The notes beneath the pieces were generated by a model that was not told where the DNA came from, searched no databases, and was given only the letters and a program-made list of their open reading frames with translations. A program made the translations under genes and the position numbers. A DNA stretch of 64,000 nt from Spongiactinospora rosea (GTDB taxonomy: Bacteria; Actinomycetota; Actinomycetes; Streptosporangiales; Streptosporangiaceae): the NCBI RefSeq assembly GCF_003315795.1, contig NZ_QMEY01000011.1, positions 124,001 to 188,000 on the forward strand. The letters run 5' to 3'. Shown here one piece after another: positions 8,350 to 15,903 of the stretch (position 1 is the first letter of the stretch; every line of letters starts with the position of its first letter).

Positions 8350-10577
8350 AACAGATCATCTCCTGGCATCGGTCGTCGCCGGCTTGTGGTCTCGGTGGTG
8401 TGGTTCGTGCCGTACGCGGGGCGCTCCGCCGCCGCGCCGCCGCCCCTGGCGTCGTCCACGCCGAGCCGCAGCCCGCCCGGCAGCTCCACCGGGTGCCCGG
8501 GGCGCAGCGGCGGGTCCAGTGGCCGGCCGCCCGGGTCGGTCACCAGCACGGACTGGCCGCCCCCGCGGCGCACGGCGTAGCCGCGGCCGTCGTAGGTGCG
8601 GGTCAGATGGTCGCCGCTGATGACGAAGGTGAACTCCGGGCCCTCATCGACGGGGGCGCGGAGCTGGGAGCGCCTGACGCCGTCCGGGCCGTACAGGTGG
8701 AGGGTCAGCTCGCTGGGGTCGGCGGCGACGCGAGCGGCGCGGCGCCGGTACCAGAGCAGCGCGAGGATCGCGGCCACGACGGCGAGAAGGATCGCCGCGG
8801 CGATCAGCAGCCGCTGCCACAGCGGCATCGGCCGCCGGAGGGTGACCCGCAGGAAGTCCTCGGCGATGGGCCGCCCGGACGGATCCAGGACCTGTACCAG
8901 GCCGCCGATCGGCCCGTCCGCGGACGTGCCGGGGCGCCCGGCGTTGAGTGTGAACGTGTGCTTGGACTCCCCCGCGGGCACGGTCAGCCCGGCCTGGCCG
9001 ATGGTGGCCTCCGGCGCGTCGAGCAGGCGCAGGGTGAGCCGGGCGGGCGCGCCCTTGTTGGTCACCTGGAGGCTGCCGGAGACCTCTCCCCCGGGCTCCA
9101 CCGTCGCCTCCCCCAGGACCAGCTTGACGAGCAGCGTGTCCGCGGGGCCGGGGATGACCGCGCCGTACGGGCGCTCGTCGCTCTTCACGCCGGGGCCGGA
9201 CACCCGGCCGAGGAAGGAGAGCCTGCCGGTGGCCGAGGCGGGGACGACGACCTCGCCGGAGTACTCGCCGTCCTGGGCCGTCCGGTCCGGCGGAGTGCCG
9301 CCGTCGGCCAGCTCGACCGGGGCCGGGCTGAAGCCGTCGCCGGACATCTCGGCGGAGAAGCGCAGCGGCTTGAGCGCCGCGGGGTCGGTGATCACGGCGG
9401 ACCTGGTCTGGAGGCGGACCCGTACGGTGACCCGCTCGCCCGGGCGCGGGCTCGGGTTGCTCAGCCCGATCGAGGCGCGCAGCGCGCCGTGCCACACCAC
9501 GGTCGTGCTGACCTCCTGGCGCCGGGCCCCGGCGGGCGAGGTGAGGCGTACGGTCCAGCGGCCGGGCACCGGGTTGCGGATCCGCAGCGACTCCACCGGG
9601 CCGGACTCCCCGGCCGCCTGGAAGATCGACTCGTCGCGTTCGCCCTGCTTGGGGACCGGCTCGCCATTCGGGTCCAGGTAGGCGACCTGGACCCGCTTGT
9701 CGCGCTTGACCACCACGATCGAGCCGTCGGTGGCCACGATCGGGATGTCCACGTGCAGGTCGGTCGTGCCGCCCCCGGGCAGCCAGCCGTTGTCCTGCTT
9801 GGAGATCTCCGCGCAGCGGGCATAGGCGAACGCCTCCAGCAGGGACCGTTCCACATCCGCGGAAGTGCGGACCACCCTGGCCTTCGGCCGCGCCGACTCC
9901 TGCTCGCCGCACGGCTGCCGCCACCCGCCGGTCGCGAAGCCGTCCAGCGCGGACTTGTCCGCCTGCCCGAACCCGAGCGGCCAGACCTGCACCCGTGCGG
10001 TCTGGGCCTCCTTGAGCGTGGCCTCGATCTCGCGCTGCGCGTTGCGGTCGCGCGCCTGCGGGTCCGGGCCGTGCCGCACGCTCTCCGCCACGTCGAGCCT
10101 GCCGTCGGTGAGCAAGAACGTGATCTTGGTCCGCTGCCGGTCGTCGGGCTGGTTCATGATCGCCATCGCCTGGTCGAGCGCGGCGGCGTGGTCGGTGTCG
10201 TTGCCCTCCTGCTCGGTACGGCGGTGCAGCTTGTCCACGCACCTGCCCAGGGACTCGCGGTCCTGCGCGGTCGCCACCTCCGCGAGCGGGCAGACGAGGT
10301 CCACGGGGGCCTGATCGGGCCCGTTGGAACTGCCGAACCCGACGACCGCGACCTGGGACAGCGGCGACAGCTCACTCAGCGCGATGAGCCGCGCGGCGGC
10401 GCGCTCCCGGAGTACGTCCTGGTCGGTGAGGCTGCCCGATTCGTCGACCAGGACGACGACCCGGACCGGCCTGACCTCGGAGTCCGGGTCTGCGGCGGCG
10501 GAACCCGGCAGAAGGGCGATGGGGAGCAGGGTCAGAACGAACATCACTAACAGCGCACAAAGGGCCCTAACATGCAC
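8346..10577 (-). CDS. Secreted/membrane von Willebrand factor A domain protein
   Basis: A 743-aa protein from GTG 10577, chosen because GAGGA lies just upstream and the product begins with a clean signal peptide (core LVMFVLTLLPIALLPGSAAA). A TTG at 10610 would add 11 residues. A vWA domain follows at once with the MIDAS motif DESGS and a second metal-site segment LLTDGRLD. Beta-rich Ig-like regions occupy the middle. A single transmembrane helix (about 587-612, AAAILLAVVAAILALLWYRRR) precedes a roughly 130-residue cytoplasmic tail, so the metal-dependent adhesion domain faces outward. First gene of the operon; its TGA overlaps the tubulin-like GTG. Likely the extracellular sensor or adhesion subunit. 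Confidence 0.85.
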   Translation of the reverse strand: MHVRALCALLVMFVLTLLPIALLPGSAAADPDSEVRPVRVVVLVDESGSLTDQDVLRERAAARLIALSELSPLSQVAVVGFGSSNGPDQAPVDLVCPLAEVATAQDRESLGRCVDKLHRRTEQEGNDTDHAAALDQAMAIMNQPDDRQRTKITFLLTDGRLDVAESVRHGPDPQARDRNAQREIEATLKEAQTARVQVWPLGFGQADKSALDGFATGGWRQPCGEQESARPKARVVRTSADVERSLLEAFAYARCAEISKQDNGWLPGGGTTDLHVDIPIVATDGSIVVVKRDKRVQVAYLDPNGEPVPKQGERDESIFQAAGESGPVESLRIRNPVPGRWTVRLTSPAGARRQEVSTTVVWHGALRASIGLSNPSPRPGERVTVRVRLQTRSAVITDPAALKPLRFSAEMSGDGFSPAPVELADGGTPPDRTAQDGEYSGEVVVPASATGRLSFLGRVSGPGVKSDERPYGAVIPGPADTLLVKLVLGEATVEPGGEVSGSLQVTNKGAPARLTLRLLDAPEATIGQAGLTVPAGESKHTFTLNAGRPGTSADGPIGGLVQVLDPSGRPIAEDFLRVTLRRPMPLWQRLLIAAAILLAVVAAILALLWYRRRAARVAADPSELTLHLYGPDGVRRSQLRAPVDEGPEFTFVISGDHLTRTYDGRGYAVRRGGGQSVLVTDPGGRPLDPPLRPGHPVELPGGLRLGVDDARGGGAAAERPAYGTNHTTETTSRRRPMPGDDLL

Positions 10578-10796
10578 TTTTCCTCGCAGGTGTAACGTTG
10601 CTATTCGCAAAACTCAGAAGTGGCCTTGAAGCTTTCCTCATCCGTGCGGCCGTCTCTTGAAACCCACCGGACATGCCCTTGGCGGGACGTCCCCCGTGTA
10701 AAGAGATCCTAGGGGCGGCAAACTCACTTTGAGCGCCGAAGTCCCTTACATCTACGCAACTATCCCAGTCAGCCCCCGGGACCCCGCCCGCGCAAT

Positions 10797-10809
10797 TTGC
10801 GAATCGCAA
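10797..10809. promoter_or_regulatory. 13-bp inverted repeat, possible operator
   Basis: TTGCGA and TCGCAA are perfect inverted arms around one central base. It lies about 220 bp upstream of the vWA start. The size fits a dimeric regulator, but no regulator is encoded beside it. Confidence 0.3.
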
Positions 10810-10878
10810 TCTCCGGCCATGTCCGGACACCTCACCAGCGATAACGCATCAGCGGCTTATCGCACGATGGCCCGGAAA

Positions 10879-10909
10879 ATGATCAATGGAATGGCGGACT
10901 ATTGATCAT
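10879..10909. repeat. 9-bp perfect inverted repeat ATGATCAAT / ATTGATCAT
   Basis: Arms at 10879-10887 and 10901-10909 are separated by 13 bases. The arms are AT-rich, which suits an operator better than an intrinsic terminator. Confidence 0.4.
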
Positions 10910-10946
10910 GCGCCGCTATTGAAGCGGCACCACTCGCCCGCCGCAC

Positions 10947-10982
10947 ATTTATCCGGATTTATGTACACTCCACCGGACAAAT
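10947..10982 (-). terminator. Hairpin just after the nucleotidyltransferase-like gene
   Basis: ATTTATCCGG (10947-10956) pairs with CCGGACAAAT (10973-10982), 9 of 10 positions, eight bases beyond the stop of the minus-strand gene at 10990. It could end that transcript. There is no long U run, so this is only a candidate. Confidence 0.35.
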
Positions 10983-10989
10983 ACCGCCC

Positions 10990-11571
10990 TTAAGACCCGC
11001 TCAGGCGCCGGTCGAAGTCGTCGAGCGTGCGGACCCCTTCGTCCAGCACCGCCACATAGATGTCGTAACCGCTGACGCGCGGCCCGCCACGAGCGGCCAG
11101 GCCGCGCTTGATCCGCAGGATCGCGACCCGCCTCTCATCGGTGAGGCGCGGCCTGATCGTGCCCAGGTGGACGGTACTGGGCTGGCGCTCCGGCTCGTCG
11201 ACGAACCAGATGTCCAAGGTCCAGTCGTTCCCGTCCGGGCACCGGTACCGCACGCCGAGATAGAGGCCATCGGGATAGAGCGGATCGACGTTCCACACGC
11301 CCGTGTCGTCACGAACCTGCACCTGCCGTACCCGGGGATGCCTCACGAGATCGGCGCCGAGGCGCGCGACCCCGGCGAAGGTCCGGTCGTCCAGCGCCGC
11401 GCAGGCCACGTCGATGTCCAGGTCCCTGGCGACCATCACGCCGAGAGCCGCGCTGCCCACCCGCGTCGGCGTACCGATCTCCGCGAGGGCCGCCGCCAGC
11501 CCCAGATCCGCATAGACGGCATCCGCCGCCGCCTGGAGGGCCTTCTGCTCGCGCCACAGTCCGTCGATCAC
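10990..11571 (-). CDS. Nucleotidyltransferase-fold protein
   Basis: A 193-aa protein starting with GTG. The segment VGSAALGVMVARDLDIDVAC (about 37-57) matches the minimal nucleotidyltransferase pattern GSxxxG...DxD: a Gly-Ser turn followed by two metal-binding aspartates. The remainder (LYLGVRY, WTLDIWFV, IRPRLTDERRVAILRIK) resembles predicted nucleotidyltransferases such as GrpB-like or aminoglycoside-type proteins. The substrate cannot be told from sequence. It stands alone on the minus strand, 45 bases downstream of the TetR gene. Confidence 0.65.
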   Translation of the reverse strand: MIDGLWREQKALQAAADAVYADLGLAAALAEIGTPTRVGSAALGVMVARDLDIDVACAALDDRTFAGVARLGADLVRHPRVRQVQVRDDTGVWNVDPLYPDGLYLGVRYRCPDGNDWTLDIWFVDEPERQPSTVHLGTIRPRLTDERRVAILRIKRGLAARGGPRVSGYDIYVAVLDEGVRTLDDFDRRLSGS

Positions 11572-11616
11572 CGAGGCAGGCTACCGGCCCGGCGGTCACC
11601 CCTCCGGGCGGGGCCG

Positions 11617-12261
11617 TCAGCGCGGCCGAGCCGCGAGCCCGTCCAGCAGGACGCCGAGCTGCCGCTCGAACCTCTGGTCACCGTCGTCGCGGAGGTGCCC
11701 GGCGGCCTTGACCAGATCGGCGCCCTCCCCCAGCCACGCGTCGCGGCCGGCGAGCGAGTAGCGGGCCGGGTCGGCGCCGGCGGACTGACCGCGCTCCTGC
11801 TCCTCGATGACGAAGCCGACCACGAACGCGGTGACCAGGTCGATGGCGTCGTCCGCCGCGGCCAGCGAGAACCCGGCCGCGGTCAGGCGGCCCAGCCAGG
11901 GCTCCTTCGCCTTCACCACTTCGGGGTCGGAGAAGCGCGTGCCGCTGAAGATGCGCGCCCCATCGCGGTAGAGCAGGTACTCCGAGCGCAGGACGCGGGC
12001 GTAGGCGGCCATGTCGTCCCGCCAGCCGGCGCCGCCGGTGATCGCCGAGAGGGCACCGATCACGCGGCGCATGACGAACGTGCTCATCTCGTCGAGCAGT
12101 TCCTGCTTGTTGCGGACGTGCCAGTACAGCGCGGGGGCCCCCACGCCGAGCCGGGAGGCGAGCGCACGGACGGTGAGGGCGTCCATGCCCTTCTCGTTGA
12201 GCAGCTCAAGCGCCACCCTGACCAGCCGCTCCCGCGTGATGCCCTTCGCCACGGTTGACAC
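11617..12261 (-). CDS. TetR-family repressor (TetR_C type)
   Basis: A 214-aa regulator with the usual N-terminal helix-turn-helix (LTVRALASRLGVGAPALYWH, about 29-48) and a C-terminal ligand-binding domain resembling the tetracycline-repressor class. It starts with GTG and is divergent from the MDR oxidoreductase gene. Two related inverted repeats fill the shared 60-bp gap, so it probably represses both itself and the MDR/monooxygenase pair and is released by a small molecule those enzymes act on. Confidence 0.9.
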   Translation of the reverse strand: MSTVAKGITRERLVRVALELLNEKGMDALTVRALASRLGVGAPALYWHVRNKQELLDEMSTFVMRRVIGALSAITGGAGWRDDMAAYARVLRSEYLLYRDGARIFSGTRFSDPEVVKAKEPWLGRLTAAGFSLAAADDAIDLVTAFVVGFVIEEQERGQSAGADPARYSLAGRDAWLGEGADLVKAAGHLRDDGDQRFERQLGVLLDGLAARPR

Positions 12262-12262
12262 C

Positions 12263-12311
12263 TTAACAAAGTTCAGGCACCGTGGGTGGCGGCAGAATTG
12301 AACTTAGTTCA
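12263..12311. promoter_or_regulatory. Two TetR-type operators between divergent genes
   Basis: TGAACT-T-AGTTCA at 12299-12311 is a perfect inverted repeat. TTAACAAAGTTCA at 12263-12275 matches it at 10 of 13 positions. Centres are 36 bp apart. The second lies two bases from the TetR start codon, the first ends at the ribosome site (AGGAG) of the MDR gene. Confidence 0.65.
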
Positions 12312-12321
12312 GGAGCGTGTC

Positions 12322-13269
12322 ATGCGTGCCGCAGTCATCACCACCCCGGATTCGCCGCCCGTCTGCGCGGACTTCCCCGACCCGGAACCGCGCCCGGGCC
12401 GGGCGTCACTGAGCCTCGTGGGCGCGGGCCTGCACCACGTCGTACGCGGACAGGCCTCCGGCCGCCACTACGGCGGCGGCCAGACCTACCCGCTCGTGCC
12501 CGGCATCGACGCCGTGGCCAGGACCGATGACGGACGGCTGGTCTACACGGGCCTCGCCCGGGCGCCGTGGGGAACGATGGCCGAACGGCTGGTCACCCCC
12601 TTCGAGGTGGACCTGCCCGCCGGGGCCGATCCGCTCGCGGTCGCCGCCGGCATGAATCCCGCCATGGCGGGCTGGATGCCACTGATCGGCCACCGCGGGG
12701 AGGCGGGCGCGCTCGGCACCGTGCTGGTGCTCGGGGCGACCGGCATGTCGGGCGGCCTGGCCGTGCGCACGGCACTGGCCCTCGGCGCGCACCAGGTCAT
12801 CGCGGCCGGACGCGATCACCAGGCCCTGGAGCGCCTGCGCGACCTCGGCGTCCTCACCGTCCCGCTCACGGCGCCCGACGCCGGGTCCGCCCTCGCCGCC
12901 GCCGTCGCCGGGGCGCAGCCCACCCTCGTACTCGACTTCGTGTGGGGTCCCGTCGCCGAGGCCGCCTTCGCCGCACTGGGCATGACCGGCATGGACGGCG
13001 GCGCGGCGATCGACTACGTGCAGATCGGTTCGCTCGCCGGAAGCGAGGCCGCGCTGCCCGCGGCGCTGCTGCGCGCCCGGCGGATCCAGATCAGGGGCAG
13101 CGGCTTGGGCTCGGTCTCGAAGGCCGAGTTGATCGCCGAGTTCCCCGAGATCATCGCCCGGTTCGCCGACGGCACCCTCGACGTGCCGTACACCCGCTAC
13201 CCCCTCAGCCGCGTCGGCGAGGCCTGGTCGCACCAGGGCCGCACCCGCGCCGTGATCGTCCCGGACTGA
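12322..13269 (+). CDS. Zinc-independent MDR-family oxidoreductase (quinone oxidoreductase-like)
   Basis: A 315-aa medium-chain dehydrogenase/reductase. The ATG at 12322 has AGGAG six bases upstream and is preferred over an in-frame ATG at 12286. The N-terminal GroES-like half (GAGLHHVVRGQASGRHY, PLVPGIDAVA) lacks the catalytic zinc ligands. The nucleotide-binding half has VLVLGATGMSGGLAVRTA (about 138-155), a Rossmann loop usually specific for NADPH. Divergent from a TetR gene and followed 25 bp later by a FAD monooxygenase, forming a small detoxification or modification operon. Confidence 0.85.
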   Translation: MRAAVITTPDSPPVCADFPDPEPRPGRASLSLVGAGLHHVVRGQASGRHYGGGQTYPLVPGIDAVARTDDGRLVYTGLARAPWGTMAERLVTPFEVDLPAGADPLAVAAGMNPAMAGWMPLIGHRGEAGALGTVLVLGATGMSGGLAVRTALALGAHQVIAAGRDHQALERLRDLGVLTVPLTAPDAGSALAAAVAGAQPTLVLDFVWGPVAEAAFAALGMTGMDGGAAIDYVQIGSLAGSEAALPAALLRARRIQIRGSGLGSVSKAELIAEFPEIIARFADGTLDVPYTRYPLSRVGEAWSHQGRTRAVIVPD

Positions 13270-13294
13270 GCCCAAGGAGAAGGAGAACACCCTC

Positions 13295-14536
13295 ATGCGG
13301 AAACGCGCATTGGTCGTCGGGCTCGGCATCGCCGGCATGTCCGCGGCGATCGGGTTACGGCAGGCCGGCTGGCGGCCGGTCATCGTCGAACGGGCCCCGG
13401 AACGCCGGAAGGGCGGCTACTTCGTCGGCCTCATGCCGGAGGGCAGGCAGGCCGCCGCCGACCTCGGCATCACCGCCCACCTGCACACCCGCAACCCGCC
13501 CGGCGGCGGAAAGGCATGGTCGCTGACCCGTCGCGGCGACCGCGAACCGGGCCTGGGCTTCCTGCACCAGCCGGGCGACCCCGCGGCGGTGGTCCGCGGC
13601 GACATCGAAGCCGCGCTCTGGCAGGGCACCCGCGGAGACGGCACGAACGGGCCCATCGACGTACGGTTCGCGACGACACCAGTCGAGATCGACGACACCC
13701 GCACCGACGTGCGAGTGGTGCTCGAAGACGCCGCCACCGGCACCCGCTACCGCGAGGACTTCGACCTGGTCGTCGGCGCCGACGGGCTCCGATCGGAGGT
13801 CCGCCGCATGGCCTTCGGCCCGCACGAGGACCACATGACCAGGTGGGACGCGATGATCTGCGCCTTCCAACTCCGGGAACAGGTCCCGTCCTTCGCCCGG
13901 CCGGACAGCATCATCAGCGCCCGCGCAGGCCGCGCGGTATGGGTCTTCGGCTTCGCCGACCGCCCCCCGACCGCCCTGTTGACCTACCGCACCAAGGACA
14001 TCGAAGGACAGTTCACCGGATCCCGGATCGAACGGCTCCGCGCCGTCTTCTCCGAGATGAACGACCCCGTGGTCCGCCACACCCTGGACTCCCTGGAACA
14101 GACCCCCGATTTCCTGTTCGACTCGGTGCACCAGGTGAAGATGCCCCGCTGGAGCAGAGGAAAGGTCGTCCTCGTCGGCGACGCGGCCTGGTGCCTGAAC
14201 CTCTACTCGGGCATGGGAGCCACCTCCGCCCTCCGAGGAGGCGCCGCCCTCGGCCGGGCACTGCAGGACGCCCCTGATGACCTCGGCGCCGCACTCACCG
14301 CCTGGGAGTCACGGCTGCGCCCCTTCATCCGAAGGCACCAGCGCATCGCCCGGCTGAAGCAACAGATTTTCGTCCCGTCGAGCCGCCCCGCCGAAGCCCT
14401 CCGCTCGGTGGTCCTGCGCCTCGCCTGCGCAGCGCGCAAGCGCAGATCGGCGAAGCCGCTGAAGAGGGCGCGCCCTGAGGGATTCGAACCCCCGACCGTC
14501 GGATTAGAAGTCCGATGCTCTATCCGGCTGAGCTAA
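13295..14536 (+). CDS. FAD-dependent monooxygenase (PHBH/TetX-like)
   Basis: A 413-aa aromatic-hydroxylase-type flavoprotein, preceded by AAGGAGAAGGAG. It has the dinucleotide fold VVGLGIAGMSAAIGL (about 7-21), the DG motif VVGADGLRSEVRR (about 159-171) and the ribityl-binding GDAAW with a following GMG (about 291-308). Related enzymes hydroxylate aromatic or polyketide substrates, including antibiotics (TetX); the substrate here is unknown. The last 22 or so codons (EGFEPPTVGLEVRCSIRLS) are antisense to tRNA-Arg, so the natural C-terminus is unusual. Co-transcribed with the MDR gene under the TetR operators. Confidence 0.85.
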   Translation: MRKRALVVGLGIAGMSAAIGLRQAGWRPVIVERAPERRKGGYFVGLMPEGRQAAADLGITAHLHTRNPPGGGKAWSLTRRGDREPGLGFLHQPGDPAAVVRGDIEAALWQGTRGDGTNGPIDVRFATTPVEIDDTRTDVRVVLEDAATGTRYREDFDLVVGADGLRSEVRRMAFGPHEDHMTRWDAMICAFQLREQVPSFARPDSIISARAGRAVWVFGFADRPPTALLTYRTKDIEGQFTGSRIERLRAVFSEMNDPVVRHTLDSLEQTPDFLFDSVHQVKMPRWSRGKVVLVGDAAWCLNLYSGMGATSALRGGAALGRALQDAPDDLGAALTAWESRLRPFIRRHQRIARLKQQIFVPSSRPAEALRSVVLRLACAARKRRSAKPLKRARPEGFEPPTVGLEVRCSIRLS

Positions 14537-14542
14537 GGGCGC
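14469..14542 (-). tRNA. tRNA-Arg (anticodon TCT)
   Basis: Read on the minus strand, a perfect 7-bp acceptor stem (GCGCCCT / AGGGCGC) encloses TAGCTCAGCCGGATAGAGCA (D arm), an anticodon stem with loop CTTCTAA, and the T loop GGTTCGAATCC. Anticodon TCT reads AGA. The 3' CCA is not encoded. It overlaps the 3' end of the monooxygenase frame on the other strand and lies 98 bp from a recombinase-like gene. Confidence 0.95.
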
Positions 14543-14640
14543 TTGGGATTTAGCCGCTGACCGGAGGTTCCGGTGACCACCTGAGACGGTAGCATATCCG
14601 CACACCGGGCGTACAGCATCGGATTTTGCGGAGGCGGACC

Positions 14641-15627
14641 GTGGCCAAGGCAGGCGGATGGGCGGCGCAGGCGCCGCTGCTGCTCGACGTGGCCGCTTCG
14701 TGGGAGCTTCGGTTGCGGGCTGATGGCAAGGCGGACGGCACCGTGCGGAGCTATGTCGACTCGGTACGCGTCCTTTCCCATTATCTCGCCGAACATGACA
14801 TGCCGGTGGACGTCGAAGGGGTGCAGGCCCGGCACGTCGGGGCGTTCCTGGCGGCGAGTGCTGCGGCGACCAGCGCGGGGAACGCGCACAAGCACTTCCG
14901 TAACCTTCGGGTGTTCTTCGCGTGGCTGGTGGCGGACGGCGAGCGGGTGGCCGCGTCGCCGATGGCGGGCGTGGAGCGGCCGGTGGTGGCGCGGGGGCGG
15001 ACCCGCACGCGGGCGCTGGACGATGCCGAGCTGACCGCGCTGCTGGCGGTGTGCTCGGGCGACACCTTCGAGTGCCGCCGCGACACGGCGATCGTGCGGA
15101 TCCTGATCGACAACGGGATGCGGCTGTCCTGGCTGGCCGGGCTGCGGTACAGCAGGGACGACGCCGAGGCCAACGACGTGTGGCCGGCCGAGCACCGGCT
15201 GCGGGTCCCGCTCAAGGACGACGACGTGCTGCTCGCGCCGATCGGGCACAAGGCCGCCGCGGCGGTGGACCGCTACGTGCGGGCCAGGGCGCGGCACCCG
15301 CACGCCGGGTCGCCGTGGCTGTGGCTGCCGATCCGCGCGGGCACGGCGGCCGGCGAGCACCGGCTCACCTCCACCGGCATCCAGCAGATGCTGGAGCGCC
15401 GGGGGCGGGAGGCGGGCGTACGCGGGCGGCTGCACCCGCACCGGTTCAGGGAGACGATGGCCGACGACTACCTGCGGGCCGGAGGCGATCCGCTCAACCT
15501 GATGCGCATCGTCGGCTGGAAGTCGGTGGAGATGGCCAGGCAGCGGGCCCGTACGGCGGAGCGGTCCGCCGGGGAGCGGGCCCGGGCCGAGCACGCCCGC
15601 CTGTCCCCCGGCGACCGCCGCGACTGA
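14641..15627 (+). CDS. Tyrosine-recombinase-like protein lacking the catalytic tyrosine
   Basis: A 328-aa protein; GTG 14641 is chosen because GGAGG lies six bases upstream (a TTG at 14626 is also open). The N-terminal part is a SAM-like core-binding domain (DGTVRSYVDSVRVLSHYLAE). The catalytic domain keeps the first Arg (NGMRLSW, about 158-164) and an HRFR box (about 266-269), then GWKS in the place of GHSS. The stretch that should hold the nucleophile reads MARQRARTAERS, without Tyr. It is therefore probably inactive in strand cleavage. Placement beside a tRNA gene is typical of integrases, yet no att repeat or element genes are seen nearby. Confidence 0.7.
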   Translation: MAKAGGWAAQAPLLLDVAASWELRLRADGKADGTVRSYVDSVRVLSHYLAEHDMPVDVEGVQARHVGAFLAASAAATSAGNAHKHFRNLRVFFAWLVADGERVAASPMAGVERPVVARGRTRTRALDDAELTALLAVCSGDTFECRRDTAIVRILIDNGMRLSWLAGLRYSRDDAEANDVWPAEHRLRVPLKDDDVLLAPIGHKAAAAVDRYVRARARHPHAGSPWLWLPIRAGTAAGEHRLTSTGIQQMLERRGREAGVRGRLHPHRFRETMADDYLRAGGDPLNLMRIVGWKSVEMARQRARTAERSAGERARAEHARLSPGDRRD

Positions 15628-15742
15628 ATCCGCCACCGCCATGTCCCTAAGAGATAGATAGGGCAATCGCCCCTTGACGGCCGCTCGCGGCGGCCCTCAC
15701 GCTCGGTAGTGAGACGATGACCCCCCGATCGGAGGCGATGGC

Positions 15743-15838
15743 ATGATTCCTGGCTGCGGAAGCTGCAACTGCCACGACGAGACGCTGTCGGCGTTGTCGA
15801 GCGCGTCGGGGCCGCTGGCCCATGTCGGTGACGACTGA
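15743..15838 (+). CDS. Small Cys-rich peptide, 31 aa
   Basis: ATG at 15743 has a perfect GGAGG (15731-15735) at 7-base spacing. The product begins MIPGCGSCNCHDETLSALSS and ends GPLAHVGDD. The CxxCxCH cluster near the N-terminus could bind metal or be a site of modification. A hairpin (15850-15896) starts 11 bases after the stop. I do not know a family. It could be a RiPP-like precursor or a metal-binding micro-protein, or a chance frame with a good ribosome site. No modification enzymes other than the convergent P450 are adjacent. Confidence 0.45.
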   Translation: MIPGCGSCNCHDETLSALSSASGPLAHVGDD

Positions 15839-15849
15839 ACGACGATGCG

Positions 15850-15896
15850 ATGCCGCCCCGGACTCCATCCGGCAAGGGAGGAGCGCGGGGCGGCAT
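15850..15896. terminator. Bidirectional hairpin between convergent genes
   Basis: ATGCCGCCCCG (15850-15860) and CGGGGCGGCAT (15886-15896) form a perfect 11-bp stem with a 25-base loop. It separates the small-peptide gene from the end of the P450 gene. No U run follows on either side. Confidence 0.5.
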
Positions 15897-15903
15897 GCGG
15901 GAG

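Larger units (their letters stand above)
10578..10989. promoter_or_regulatory. Leader of the vWA/tubulin/GTPase operon with several inverted repeats
   Basis: This 412-bp gap holds no convincing gene and is more AT-rich than its surroundings. It must contain the minus-strand promoter of the operon. Three inverted repeats are visible (10797-10809, 10879-10909, 10947-10982; listed separately). I could not pick a sigma-factor box with confidence. Confidence 0.45.

Noticed and set aside
5209-8580. 1123-codon open frame antisense to the tubulin-like gene
   Set aside because: No motifs; opposite strand carries the tubulin signatures.
14542-14641. Attachment-site duplication of the tRNA 3' end
   Set aside because: I looked for a second copy of the T-arm/acceptor sequence in the window and did not see one.
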